64,000 bases of DNA from Doryteuthis pealeii (Eukaryota > Mollusca > Cephalopoda > Myopsida > Loliginidae). The DNA lies in contig CM042151.1 in the NCBI GenBank assembly GCA_023376005.1, positions 76,612,985 to 76,676,984 on the forward strand, given 5' to 3'. Of the stretch, positions 1-10,384 are shown piece after piece. Every line of letters begins with the position of its first letter. The stretch's first letter is position 1. A model generated the notes under the pieces. It searched no databases and had not been told where the DNA came from. It saw only the letters and a program-made list of their open reading frames with translations. Made by a program: the position numbers and the translations under genes.

Positions 1-62
1 TTTCTACAAGTATGGCTTTGGCATTAAATAACCCATGAAGATTGATGTGCCATTAAACATAA
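1..62 (+). repeat. 3' tail of the R600 dispersed repeat
   Basis: The first bases (GGCATTAAATAACCCATGAAG, then a GATTGATGTGCC-like stretch) match the 3' end of the roughly 0.6-kb repeat whose fullest copy is at 20121-20704. Only the tail lies in the window; the rest would be upstream. Confidence 0.7.
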
Positions 63-147
63 GAGACCATATCAAATCTTTTCTTTTCATGAAAATTTTG
101 TCGAAATTTGTTGTCACGGGTACATTCATCTGAATAAATTATTTTTG

Positions 148-175
148 CCCCCCCCCCCCCAAAAAAAAAAAAAAA
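148..175. repeat. Homopolymer C13-A15 junction
   Basis: Thirteen C followed by fifteen A. Similar C runs recur in the middle of the foldback elements of this window (about 4011, 13551, 23854, 44080). The surrounding 63-350 shows no gene. Confidence 0.8.
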
Positions 176-350
176 TCAAATTTCTTCAGTATAAGAATAA
201 GATGTACTATTTTCCTATTTGAATTTAATAAATTATAAAAATTACTTTCTTTTGTTTTTCTTGTTTATCTTATGAAATTTTATTTTGAATATATACCATA
301 ACAAATTTAATGCTGGTGTGGCTAACAATACACAAATTGAATTATCTCAT

Positions 351-661
351 ACAGGATGTCCATAAAGCCAGTGTGCTTTCAATAATTCATAACTTTAAAG
401 TGCATATGAACTTTGTGGACACCCTATGTAGTTAATTGATTGATGTAGGCATCATCTATAATGAACCCAAGATACTTGATTAACCCTGCATCATAAAAAA
501 GTAAGAATAAAACTGTCTAAATGTGTCGATATTAGATTAATATTGATTAAATTATGAAATTACCATGAACAAGTGCTGTCCTGGAAAATTTTTAGAGTTT
601 CCTGGAAATGTCCTCAAAACATCCTGGAAAATGATTTCCTAAAACGAGTGGGAACCTTGTG
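351..661 (+). repeat. Dispersed element M1 with a 79-bp palindromic mariner-like end
   Basis: Bases 351-429 form an imperfect inverted repeat starting ACAGGATGTCCATAAAG and ending CTTTGTGGACACCCTATGT. This end type (CAGGGTGTCC) resembles Tc1/mariner termini; that assignment is an inference. The segment continues through repeated CCTGGAAA motifs to about 661. An inverted copy at 47008-47468 matches along its length apart from an LTR inserted there. No coding capacity. Confidence 0.65.
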
Positions 662-1830
662 AAATAATCCGACAAAGAAGTTATATATAATAGCAAATAC
701 AGACTTTATTTGTCTGAGCACATGTAGAAGACATACATACATGACAATGTACAGTATAGATATAGAAACAGATACATAAAGATACACAGATAAAAAGCAA
801 CGTTGATAAAAGGGGCAGATAGGAATAAGTCATAAAGAAGTGATACAGATGTTTATGAAGGAATGTCACTTACTACTGGTTGGTTGGGGGTGGGGCAAAG
901 CCCCCTCACTAAATGGATATAGACACCACGTCTATGCCATGTGTAGTGGTTGCTGGACCGAGGGAAAGAAAGAAAATTTCCTGGGCTGTCGTTGAAATAC
1001 CCTAGCCACCTATAGGAGAAAACCTGGCGACAAGGGTAGATAACCCTTTTGGACTGTTATGACCTGTTTAAAGGTGAATAAATAATAACTCAACATGGAG
1101 ATAAAATGTAAAGTACAGATGTATTCAACAATATGTATCAACGTACAATGAAATGTTTCCTTGTTACAGCGTACACGAAGAACATGTATCTGCTACTTCT
1201 CATTTGAGTAGCTTTGCTCTGTTAATATATACCCTTTGGGTAAGTCTATGATCGTGTCATAGGTGAGTCACCTACAACAGAACTCGTCTCAACAATTCCA
1301 GCTTTTGTTTATTTTTAAATAAACGAAATTAATCCAACCAGGCCCTGACACTAACTGTTTTCATGACCGTCCCGAACAAAAATTATCAACCGTCCCGAAT
1401 GGGGTTTGGACTGTCCCAAAATCAAAATATTTTTGTTTAATTTTATTAACATCATCTATACTTGTCAGTCATCAGTAGCATAATAACATGTAATAAAACA
1501 TTAAGAAAAACTGAAGCAGTGATAATTCTGGATATTTGGACAAAAATCAATTTCCTAGTGTGTTTTGAGCTAAAAAAAAAACAAACTTTTTTACTTTAAG
1601 TTACCCTGAGTAGGCTTAGCAGTATATAATTCGGTCCTTTTAAACTATCTTCCTCCACCATTATTCATTACATGGCTTTGAGAATAGACCTGCGGTGCTG
1701 TAGCCTCATTTTGAGGTCAGCATTTGGCAATCACTAAACGGCCATTATTGGAATGTAGTACTAACTTTTAGGAAAAAATTTTACCGTCCCCAGCAAACTG
1801 TCCCGGATGACGAATTAATCATCCCAGATG
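662..1830. other. No gene seen; unclassified repeat-like sequence
   Basis: About 880-1080 is a GC-richer stretch that looks like an old dispersed insertion, but I found no second copy here. Around 1290-1335 there is a short match, in inverted orientation, to about 3105-3150. No open frame resembles a protein. Confidence 0.4.
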
Positions 1831-2040
1831 TAATTTTTATTGTCCCCGATATATTTTCTTTATTTGTTAAAGAATAAAGAATAAAGAAAATATATTTAGT
1901 ATTGTAAAATAACGGGTGCAAGAAAAATAAAACATTTATTGCAAAAACACGGAAATAAATGAGGGTTCTGTTTATTTTATGGGAGGAATATACGAGGAAA
2001 TTGTTCTTTTTTACCTCCAAATGATACGGATAATAAGCCA
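1830..2040 (-). repeat. Half copy of palindromic element P
   Basis: Bases from about 1845 to 2035 repeat one arm of the palindrome at 19668-19955 and 61470-61722. Shared landmarks are ATATATTTAGTATTGTAAAA, CGGGTGCAAGAAAAATAAAA, and a GAGGGTTCTGTTTATTTTAT stretch ending in TACGAGGAA. Only one arm is present. Confidence 0.65.
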
Positions 2041-2062
2041 CTCAACCGTCTTTACAATTTTT

Positions 2063-3025
2063 AGGTTAAAATTGCAAATCGTCGTCAAAATTAACACAGA
2101 AAAATTTCGCTTGGGCATAGATTTTAATGAATTTAATTATTACTAAGGACACGATTTATGTTATTTTTCACTTAAATTGTAAACGTTAGTTGTGTTTAAG
2201 GAAAAAAATAGATAAAATAAAACAGATGAATTATAAGACTAGTCAGAATTGATAAACATGTAAGAAAAAAAAGGACTGAACTTGCACAAGGTGTCAAAAT
2301 TAGGGTGACCTAGAAAAAACAGAACCCACACATTTTGTAATAAACTATTAATTTTAACTATGGTTTAGGGTTAGGGTTTAGGTTAGAGTTAGGGTTAGGG
2401 TTATGATTATGATTAGGGTTGGGGTTTACATTAGTTTACTGGGAAAATGAATAAATAATTTGGTTCTGTTTTTTGGGTCACCCTGTATACCACACATTTT
2501 GTAATAAAACTGTTAATTTTAACTAGGGGATTTAGGGTTAGGGTTAGGGGTTAGGTTTAGGCTTAGGGGTTAGGGTTAGGGTCGGGGTTGGGTTTAAGTT
2601 TAGATTAATGGGAAAATAAATAAATAAATTGGGTTCTGTTTTTTCTGGTCAATCGAATTTTGACACCTTTGTGCAAGTTCAGCCAAAAAAGTACTTTCTA
2701 TTTCAATATTACAGGCGACACGTGCTTTTCTTAAGTATGAATGAGCAAAAGTGTTTTTATGTTAATAAATTCTCGGAAATATTTATCTCCCTTAAAAATT
2801 ATTTCTTTTGCGACCCCCTGTAGGAAAATAACGTCCAATGAAAAAATGGTTAAAAACACAACTAACGGTTAAAATTTAAGTAAAAAAAGCCAATTTTTCC
2901 GTTTTGATTTTGACGACGATTTGCAATTTTAATCAAACCGTGTCTTTGTAATGAGCAAATTCATTAAAATCTCTGCCCAAGCCAAATTTTTCTGTTTTAA
3001 TTTTGACAACGATTTGCAATTTTAA
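2063..3025. repeat. Nested palindrome (~0.96 kb) with TTAGGG-like centre
   Basis: The outer arms at about 2063-2195 and 2850-3025 are inverted repeats; landmarks are GCAAATCGTCGTCAAAATTA on the left and TTTTGACAACGATTTGCAAT on the right. Inside are inner arms at about 2273-2335 and 2630-2690, carrying CTGAACTTGCACAAGGTGTC and its complement. Related arm sequences recur at about 8222, 21840, 26520 and 35290. This looks like a foldback DNA element inside another. Confidence 0.75.
2360..2610 (+). repeat. Degenerate interstitial TTAGGG-type repeats
   Basis: Two tracts, about 2364-2425 and 2527-2600, are runs of GGGTTAGGGTTTAGG-like units with variants. They lie symmetrically within the palindrome. 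Another short tract is at about 10888-10920. They resemble the animal telomere repeat but are degenerate and internal to a transposon-like unit. Confidence 0.75.
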
Positions 3026-3047
3026 CCAATTTTTACTTTACAAAGTG

Positions 3048-4607
3048 AAATATCACAAGCAAGCGTATGACAGCAAAAGAAAAACGGAGTAAAAAAATTC
3101 GATAATTTCGTTTATTTAAAAATAAACAAAAGCCGGAATTGTTGAGATTATAATTCTTTCTTCGCTCAGTGAAATGAGGGCAGATGTGGGGTTGAAGGTC
3201 CGTTCTGGCTGGCGACTTTGGTAGCACGAGTGGGGTTGAAACTCTGTTGTTGGCCGACGACTTGGTTCTGTGTGATGCGGGTAGGAGCAACATTATGTGT
3301 GCCAGCGCCGAAAACTGACTTTTCGACATTATGTGAGCTGTTTTTATAATTGTCAAGTAGGCTCGAAAAATGTATTGAAAGGTTGGGGTTTTTTTTTTGG
3401 GGGGGGGGTGTATAATGGGTTGAAAAACGTTAAATAGGAGGGGATATTTTTAATTGTTTATAAATTATTTTTCATCCAGAAGCCTGTGTGGAGCCTCTAT
3501 GTGGAACATTTTTTTTTTGTTCATTTCGTTTAGAGCTACTGTCGGATTAACTTCCGTTTGATGTTATATTCTCAGTAGCTTAGGTTCTGTTCCGAAGTAT
3601 TTTGTTTTGTCTTTTTAATTTGTTTTGTTGTTGAGTGGATGTATTATGTTAGTAAAATTTGTGAATCAAGTTTGTGAATATGTTTCATAAAAATCTTTGT
3701 CGCTCGTGATTGCTTAAAAATAATATAGATTTTCTATAAGATATTCTATCAGTTGTAACACCTGTGAAATCAATACAAGTATCTGCAACAATCAATAAAT
3801 CAACAGACACTTCATCCAAAATACGTCACGTGATCAGTTTAGGTCATGTTGAAGGAAGCAACGCAAATATTTTTGAACTTTTTTTATAAATCTCGCAAAA
3901 AAAACAAAAAAAAAACGGGAAAATGGTAACAAATAAATAGATATCTCTCTTGATTCACAATTTTTACTAACACAATATATCCACTCACCAACAAAACAAA
4001 TGAAAAAGACACCCCCCCCCAAAAAAAAGAAAAACCCACCTAAAACAGAACCTAAATTACTGAGAATTGTAACATAACCCAATACATCCACTCACCAACA
4101 AAACAAATTAAAAAGAAAAAACAAAACACTTCGAAACAGAACCTAAGTTACTGACATAAACCGGATGTTAACTCGACAGTAGCTTTAAGCAAAATGAACA
4201 AAACAAGCGTTCCACAACGCAAACATCCAGAGGAAAAACAAAATTTATAAACAACTAAAAATATCCTCTATTTAATGTTTTTCAACCAATCAAAAATTTT
4301 CCTCCAAAAACCTTTTAAAGTGAATCTCGAGCCGATTAATAACTATAAAACAGCTCATTTAAAGTCGATAAACCAGTTGATTTCGGCGCTGGCACACTCC
4401 TGCCAAGATCAAGGGACCGCCATACCTCGAACCCGCACCACGCCCCCGCATCACACAGAACCAAGTCGTCAGCCAGAACAAACTTTCAACACCATCGTGC
4501 TACTAGCCGACGAAGAAAAAGCCTTTCAACCCCACACCGGCCATCATGTGTAATTTTTTCGTCCGTTTAACTTTTGCTATCATACACTTGCTTGGGATAT
4601 TTCAAAC
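3048..4607. repeat. Large inverted repeat, arms ~0.62-0.66 kb
   Basis: Left arm 3048-3670 and right arm 3949-4607 are imperfect inverted copies. Matching landmarks are TCTGTGTGATGCGGGTAGGA on the left and CCCGCATCACACAGAACCAA on the right. A GC-richer core (about 3180-3340 and 4380-4545) stands out from the AT-rich surroundings. The right arm has a ~107-bp tandem duplication (about 3978-4066 and 4085-4164, each starting ATCCACTCACCAACAAAACA). The open frames across the GC-rich cores are short and differ between arms, so I do not call a gene. Confidence 0.75.
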
Positions 4608-5792
4608 ATAACGAGTTGTTACAAAGAAAAACAATTAATTCAAAGATCAAATTATCCGACTGGGGAAAAATTACTCACCGTTATCTTGAAAAATGAGTAA
4701 AACAGTCCGTTATTTTTTACAACAGGGTCAGTTTCTTTATTGATATTTTGTAACAGAATTCTGTATTCATGTTTTTTTTTCTTACTAAAAGACTCCCGTA
4801 TAGAAACTTGTAAAAATCTTCTGATATAATTATTCAGACTCTTATCTTTATTGAAAAAAAAGTAAAAGTTGTTTCGGGAGTTAATTTTTTCATATTTCAT
4901 TAAATAAAATGGGGTGGGGGCAGACCTCGTAAATAAAATATTTCCCCAAATATATTTTAGGAAAAAACTATTTCAAACATAAAGGTAAGTAATTATGGAA
5001 ATTTTCGTGAAAATTGGACCATTAATTGATTTTTCATGGAATTTTTTAAAAACCTCTAGTCGTAACTTTTTTTTTACCTACGTTAAATTTCAATGGGTTT
5101 AACGGTGCAAAAATGTAAACATTGTTTTCGTTCATAATTTCCATTATTTCCCTAAGCTGGAATTTTTTTTAAATTATCATTTTTTTTTTTCAATGTTTCT
5201 TCTTTTGAATGGACAAAAAACATTTTGAAGATAATATTAATCTTTATGCAAGTTTCATTGCGTTACATATAGGGACGGGGCTAAATTTCACAGAGAAAAT
5301 TGGTGGTACCTATTTTTTCAGTTGTAACACCTGTGAAGTCAATACGAGTATCTGTAAAACAATCAATAAAATAACAAACACTTCTGATATAGGAAACAAT
5401 TGTAGTGTCCTATGCCCGCGTTGTAAGCAATAGACTCGCCCACGCAGGTTATATAAACTGGGATTTACCACCCCCCACACAATATAAGTTTCTATACGGG
5501 ATTTCTTTTAGTAAAAGAACTATGAATACAGAATTCTGCTAAAAAATATCAATAAAGAAACTGACCCTGTTGTAAACAAAAACGGACTGTTTTAATTATT
5601 TTTCAACACAACGGTGAGTAATTTTCCCCCATGGGATAATTTGATCTTTGGATAAATTGTTTTTCTTTGTAACAATTATTTATATTCGTTATTTCTGTTT
5701 TGGGACATTTAAAATAAAATGTTCAAAAATATTCACGTTTCTTCCTTCCATATGGCTTAAACTGATCACGTGACCTACTTTGGTGGTACCTA
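3815..5792. repeat. Composite foldback element W with GGTGGTACCTA ends
   Basis: The left part starts near 3815 with GTCACGTGATCAGTTTAGG. The right end at 5740-5792 carries the inverted form, followed by TTTGGTGGTACCTA. A second end of the same type lies at about 5299-5312 and others at 11407-11415 and 11436 onward. Inner arms 4640-4815 and 5485-5660 are inverted repeats (CAGGGTCAGTTTCTTTATTG against CAATAAAGAAACTGACCCTG). The right arm of the neighbouring large inverted repeat appears to be inserted inside this element. Confidence 0.55.
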
Positions 5793-5819
5793 CTGAGTTT
5801 CGTTTAGCAAAATCATCAG

Positions 5820-5990
5820 GGCGGCCTAAAGTGGGCATCAGCCCATCAGCGAGGGAGTATATCCCCTTTTCACTAGCACTAGAACAAGGAGATTGTTTTT
5901 TTTTTAGTCTGAGGTGAGCGCCACACCTACCGTCAGCTCCTTACTTTACCGCACAGATTCCTGTGCTATTCTGGGCTAACATGGCCTTTC
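5820..5990 (-). repeat. SINE-1, partial copy lacking the tRNA head
   Basis: The body matches 6900-7060: a GGCCTAAAGTGGGCATC start, ATCCCCTTTTCACTAGCACT, and ACTTTACCGCACAGATTCCT. In the full copies the tRNA-like head is on the minus strand, so this copy is minus and its head is missing. It lies beside the end of element W. Confidence 0.75.
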
Positions 5991-6218
5991 CTGTGGATAT
6001 ATCACAGTATAATTATTTAATTATTACAACATTTGATATGTTTACTTAAGTGCTATTGCAATAGTTCAATATGTAAAATGTATAATAATCTTGATTTAAT
6101 TCTTTCTCTCTCTTACTCTTTCTTTCCTTCTTTTCATTTTTTCATTATATTCGAGCAACAGACTCGTCCACGTAGGCTATATAAACAGTGATTTACCTCT
6201 TTCTTTCTTTCTTTCTTT

Positions 6219-6220
<2 letters not shown>
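5991..6220. other. AT-rich spacer with CTTT microsatellite
   Basis: No gene is seen. A short T/C-rich tract with CTTT units runs from about 6095 to 6220, directly before the TA tract. Confidence 0.5.
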
Positions 6221-6260
<40 letters not shown>

Positions 6261-6268
6261 ATATATAT
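6221..6268. repeat. (TA)n microsatellite at the SINE-2 3' end
   Basis: Almost pure TA dinucleotides, directly next to the 3' end of the SINE-2 copy. Three of the four SINE-2 copies have this arrangement, so TA repeats may be the element's tail. Confidence 0.85.
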
Positions 6269-6545
6269 ACAAACCCCTCCGCACGAGCAGGAATATGACA
6301 CAACGTCAATATTTTAAACGGAGTTCAACAGGTTTAAATTCAGAGTTTTCCTTCTCCTAAACCGGTTGCCAAACCAAGATAAAAGAGCCCAGTCTTCCCT
6401 ACTATTTATCCATAACTGGAAGAAGAGTAGGGTTTCAACATTTCCTAAGGGTATTAGCGCTAAGTAATTACCACATACAGGATTTGAACTCGGGGCGACA
6501 AGTACATTTCCCAAGACTTTAACCATTACACCACGCGCTTTTTTT
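6269..6545 (-). repeat. SINE-2 (tRNA-derived), full-length copy
   Basis: Read on the minus strand the element begins with a pol III A-box-like GTGTAATGGTTAAAGTC, then a B-box-like GAGTTCAAATCC. A tRNA-unrelated body follows (TAGCGCTAATACCCTTAGGA) and ends at the TA tract. Other copies are at 9543-9805, 37162-37370 and 55335-55567. This is the usual plan of a tRNA-derived SINE. Confidence 0.85.
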
Positions 6546-6895
6546 ATATTAAATTTTTCTGTGTTGCTTGTCCTTTTTCTTCCTTTTGTTTCTTTGTTTT
6601 AAAAAAGTATTCGTTCATTATTTAGCGGGGATAACGACACTCATAAGAAATAGGAATTCAGTGGATAAGTTAAACTAGATAATCAGGATTTACATTTTTG
6701 CATTTCATCTTGGACGATTTGGACGGTTTCATTTTTAACCAGAGCTGTTGAAAGATGATAACGATCGTATTTTTCTTTAGGAACAGTATTATTGTATAGA
6801 ATATACACATACTTTTGTTCTGAGTTTGTTTTACTTATCATAATAATTATACTTACCTGGTGCAAAGTGCCGTGTATCAAGTAAGTAAAAGTAAT
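6546..6895. other. No gene seen
   Basis: AT-rich sequence with short stop-bounded frames only. I found no second copy within the window. Confidence 0.4.
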
Positions 6896-6896
6896 T

Positions 6897-7145
6897 AAAG
6901 TTGTCGGAGTGGCCTAAAGTCTGTAGTAGCCAGACAACGATGAAGTCTATCCCCTTTTCACTAACACTAGACCAAAGAGATTGTTTGGGCGTCGGAGACG
7001 GAGCACCACTCCTACAATCAGCTCCTCACTTTACCGCACATATCCATGTGCTTCTCATACGCCGAGTTGGCGAAGGTCGGAATCGAACCAGGAAACTTGC
7101 ACTTCCCAACCAGACACTCTACCGACTGAGCTAAACCGCCTGTAG
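6897..7145 (-). repeat. SINE-1 (tRNA-derived), full-length copy
   Basis: On the minus strand a tRNA-like head begins near 7143, with A box TAGCTCAGTCGGTAGAG and B box CCTGGTTCGATTCCG. The body then reads GTGCGGTAAAGTGAGGAGCT and AGTGAAAAGGGGATAGACTT. Other copies lie at 5820, 10172 and 18489. It would be transcribed by RNA polymerase III and mobilised by a partner LINE; the partner is not identifiable from this copy. Confidence 0.88.
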
Positions 7146-7370
7146 CTTGAGCTAAATTGTGTGATCACAGGGGAGGGGGCGAGCGTCACCCAGACAGCAT
7201 CCGTCTTTTCGTCTAAAAGGTACAGAGCCGGGTTCATTTCCAGGTGCCTTAGGCGCCCTAAAAGTAAAATGTCGAAAAGGAACACGCACTTTTTGCACTG
7301 GCCATTTCATGAGCTTCGGTTTGTGCATGGTGGGAGGTCAGGAAAATCAACTTTTCACAACAATTATACG
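7146..7370. other. Unclassified, moderately GC-rich
   Basis: No recognised gene. Overlapping frames on both strands are open for 60-85 codons but resemble nothing I know and overlap each other. Confidence 0.35.
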
Positions 7371-7665
7371 AGGGTGAGTCAAAAAGTAATGCCATTATGT
7401 TTAGGACAGGTATAATTACCAATACAGGAACATGTACCATATATCAAAATGAAGCTGGTCTTCTGTGGATCACATCCTTACTTCTCCACATAGTCACCGG
7501 TTCTCTTAATAATGTTCCACCTTCGAATGAGAGCATGTATCCATGCCCCGTAAAATTCTGTTGACTGCTCTTTGAGCCACTTCTTCACTACAGATTTCAC
7601 TTGCTCGTCACTGGAATATTGTTTGCCTCTCAAACCTCTTTCATGGGACCAAAGAGATAATAGTC
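7371..7665 (-). pseudogene. Mariner-family transposase C-terminus, truncated
   Basis: The plus-strand end at 7371 reads ACGAGGGTGAGTCAAAAAGT, a typical mariner terminal inverted repeat. On the minus strand from about 7645 to 7480 the sequence encodes LRGKQYSSDEQVKSVVKKWL, continuing to RRWN and GDYVEK. This is the characteristic C-terminal tail of mariner transposases. The catalytic DD(D/E) domain and the other terminal repeat are missing, so the copy is a dead fragment. A stop follows the GDYVEK motif after a short distance. Confidence 0.8.
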
Positions 7666-8221
7666 TGAATGCGTTTTAATAGCGTAGACAGTCATATTTT
7701 TACTTTTCTTAAGATAAATAAGCAATTATACGATTTAAAGTAACTTTTCATAATTTATACAAATAACAATTTATTTGCGCACAATTATGGTTTAAAGTAT
7801 TCCTATCTAATACTAATAATTTTCAAACAGATGTATTTGATTCACTAAGTGGACCTGGGAGTAATGGCAAGTACACTGACTGCAAATGTGAAGATTGGCA
7901 CGACACGACCTTTTCTTACACATTTATATATTAGTTTTAATAGCGTAGAAACCGAGTCAGTGGCATTTGGTGACTGTCAGATTCTCGTCTATGCGATTGT
8001 CACACCAAGTGGCTCCCACGTGGTGGAAATTCCTTTATATACTATTGTAAAAAGCATAATGGGAAAGGCTTTTAATGCGACATTATGGACAGGACAGTCT
8101 ATTTTATTTATGTGGATAAATTATATTAATATTTTATCTGTTAATTCATTTGTTTGATTTATAATTTTTAGTGTTTTTATTTATTATTTATATCACTCTT
8201 TGCGCTAAAAGGAAATTTGTC
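7666..8221. other. No recognised gene; one orphan 102-codon frame
   Basis: The plus-strand frame 7849-8157 is open for 102 codons, with a composition richer than the flanks (for example CQILVYAIVTPSGSHVVEIP). I recognise no family and see no splice-site context or homologous copy. It may be chance or an exon of an unknown element. Confidence 0.3.
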
Positions 8222-8412
8222 GGCTGAACTTGCACAACGGTCGGAAAATTAAAACGGAAATTTTTTTTGGAGGTCCCCCATGACAGTTTAACTACAGTCT
8301 ATGAATGAACTTTTTGCGAATTGGGTTACGGTTTAGGGGTTTGGGGATTAAGGTTGTTTTTAATTACGTATTGCTTAAAAAAATTACTATACATTTAATT
8401 AACCATTTCTCG
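8222..8412 (+). repeat. Dispersed repeat Y
   Basis: Starts GGCTGAACTTGCACAACGGT and continues through TGACAGTTTAACTACAGTCT to TAATTACGTATTGCTT. Copies lie at about 61241-61430 (plus) and 62376-62550 (minus), the latter pair separated by other insertions. Non-coding. Confidence 0.75.
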
Positions 8413-8423
8413 GAAAGTTTGAG

Positions 8424-8545
8424 ATGAGGCTTGAAGATTAGTATTATCTGCGTTATTCGGACTATTGTCCCCATCTTCATTGTTATTTGTACAACGTTTC
8501 GGTCGATATACCCTCCGGCCTTCTTCAGGTATTTCTTGTCGGGCT
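8424..8545 (-). repeat. Penelope-like terminal motif with hammerhead-like core
   Basis: On the minus strand, CTGAAGAAGGCCGGAGGG is followed by TATATCGACCGAAACGTTG. Penelope-like elements often carry a CUGANGA...GAAAC hammerhead ribozyme signature of this kind; the match here covers the two conserved core boxes and a GGCCG/CGACC helix (one wobble). A related copy is at 45085-45190. No PLE reverse transcriptase is visible nearby, so this is at best a terminal fragment. Confidence 0.45.
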
Positions 8546-8591
8546 CGGGAACCTTCTCGGACTCAGGAACCTTCTTTTCGAACTCAAATTG

Positions 8592-8690
8592 GACACATGG
8601 CCTAGTGGATAAGGTAGTTAGGTTAAGACAGTTCTAAGTGACAGTTATCTCTGGATCCCGAGTTCAATCCTGAGTAGAGGCAATTAGAAA
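8592..8690 (+). repeat. Third tRNA-derived SINE-like head
   Basis: GGCCTAGTGGATAAGG resembles an A box and CCCGAGTTCAATCCTGAG a B box, about 60 bases apart on the plus strand. No acceptor stem closes on both sides, so it is SINE-like and not a functional tRNA gene. Only one copy is seen. Confidence 0.55.
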
Positions 8691-9492
8691 AATTTAAAAA
8701 AACATCGTTGAACTTCAAAAATTAGGATGAGGCTATTTTGACGGACCCAGCACAATAACTTACCCCTTGTTATTTTGCAGGCTTATGCTTTTTCAACCTA
8801 ACTGCTATGATGTTATGAAAAGCGTGTAAACTTTTTTTTTAAATAACCAGAAATTATTCGTGCAGTGAAAACCAGATCTCAAGGAATGATCCAGACACTT
8901 GATTTATTAACCTCTGCTTTAGACATTTTTTAACGAGATGTGATTCACAAATCATTTTGAATTCAATTGAAATTATCTCCTTCACATCCCATTTGTTTTA
9001 CTGGGAAGAAATAGTGCGACAAATAAACCTCATGAAAAAATTTTAAATGTGTATGTAACCCAAAAGGATGCAACCAAAACCTTTATCTCTTCATGTCGTA
9101 GTTTTTACTTGGGTCATTGCCATAGGATTGGGATTTCTGTTTTAGAATTACCTGAGTAAAACATTAAATTCATTCAAAGACAAAATAAAATTACGATTGA
9201 GATGAATTTGAAATCTTTCAAACAGCTTTCTTTTGAAATAGTGAAAAATTGGTGATACCTACTGTACAATTTATTACACAAATTAAACAGTATATTCAAT
9301 TACAGAAGATGCTTTGGTAATTTTGGTAGGATTCATATATGTTTATCATTGTATAATTTAAAATGTTCTCCTCATAAATAGGAATAGAAAAATAGAAAAA
9401 TACAATTAAAAAAAATATATTTCCATCGCAATGATATTTTACCTTAGAATCCTTTAAAATATTTGTAGAGAGTGACATGATTTAAATTAGTC

Positions 9493-9495
<3 letters not shown>
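8691..9495. other. No gene seen
   Basis: AT-rich, with only short frames. I recognise no repeat family here. Confidence 0.4.

Positions 9496-9542
<47 letters not shown>
9496..9542. repeat. (TA)n microsatellite at SINE-2 tail
   Basis: Pure TA dinucleotides abutting the SINE-2 copy that follows. Confidence 0.88.
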
Positions 9543-9547
<5 letters not shown>

Positions 9548-9805
9548 AAACCCCTCCGCACGTGCAGGATGCGACACAAGGTCAATTTCTTAAGCGGAGT
9601 TTTCCTTCTCCTAGACCGTTTGCCTAACCAAGGTTAAAGAGCCCAGTCTGCCCTACTATTTACGCATAGCTGGAGGGAGAATAGGATTCATACCTTTCCC
9701 AAGGTATTAGCGCTAAGTGAACTGCAATCACCATGTCCAGGATTTGAACTCGGGGCGACGAGTCCATTTCCCATGACTTTAACCATTACACCACTTGCTT
9801 CCTAA
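9543..9805 (-). repeat. SINE-2, full-length copy
   Basis: Same structure as 6269-6545. On the minus strand it has A-box GTAATGGTTAAAGTC, B-box GAGTTCAAATCC, then AGCGCTAATACCTTGGG and CCGCTTAAGAAATTGACC near the tail. The tail abuts the TA tract. Confidence 0.85.
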
Positions 9806-10171
9806 ATTTGTCTATTATAAAAAATAATATTACCTTACACAGTTACCTCCCCTTGGCCATTGCCAACAGAGAGAGTGGGCCCTTTAGCCATCACCTGATA
9901 AGAAACCTTGTGTGATTAGCTAAGGGCCTTTGATGGCGACCAATCAAAACACACATTACTAGACTTAGTTTAGCCGCCAATTTCGAGGGTTGATACCATC
10001 ACACGTTCTCTTTCGCTGTGACCAGCCGCTCATACGATCACCAAAGAATACATTTTTAAACGTCTGCACATATAATCAAATGCATTGTATGAAAATTGCT
10101 AAAAAATACTCCGACTTAAAACAAGATCATATCTCGACACTAATATTTTAATTTTTTTTAAATTCTAGTTT
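9806..10171. other. No gene seen; modestly GC-rich spacer
   Basis: About 9835-10030 is less AT-rich than its surroundings. It has no long frame and no second copy that I can find. Confidence 0.4.
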
Positions 10172-10320
10172 TTCGGTTTAGCTCAGGCGATAGAGCATCT
10201 GACTAGGAACCACGAGGTTACGGGTTCAATGCCGGCCCTCGTTAACTCCGTTTATGAGGAGCACAGTGATCTGTGCGGTAAAGTGAGGAGCTGATAGTAG
10301 GTTGTGGCGCACTAAAATAA
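10172..10320 (+). repeat. SINE-1, plus-strand copy
   Basis: Head: TTTAGCTCAGGCGATAGAG (A box) and GTTACGGGTTCAATGCC (B-box region). Body: GTGCGGTAAAGTGAGGAGCT. The body ends early compared with 6897-7145. Confidence 0.8.
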
Positions 10321-10384
10321 TATTTAGGGCTCTTCGCATAAATGCATCCTGGCCTCCTGCCCTAAAAAAAAAAAAGAAAAAGCT

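Noticed and set aside
2360..2610. Telomere or chromosome-fusion scar
   Set aside because: The TTAGGG-like units are degenerate, short, and lie inside an inverted-repeat element whose arms occur elsewhere. An ordinary repeat origin is more likely.
4275..4553. 92-codon frame in the GC-rich core of the large inverted repeat
   Set aside because: The opposite arm encodes a different, shorter frame after indels, so there is no sign of protein-level constraint.
7070..7145. tRNA gene on the minus strand
   Set aside because: A and B boxes are present, but the sequence runs into a repeated SINE body and no closing acceptor stem is evident. The same body occurs at several other sites.
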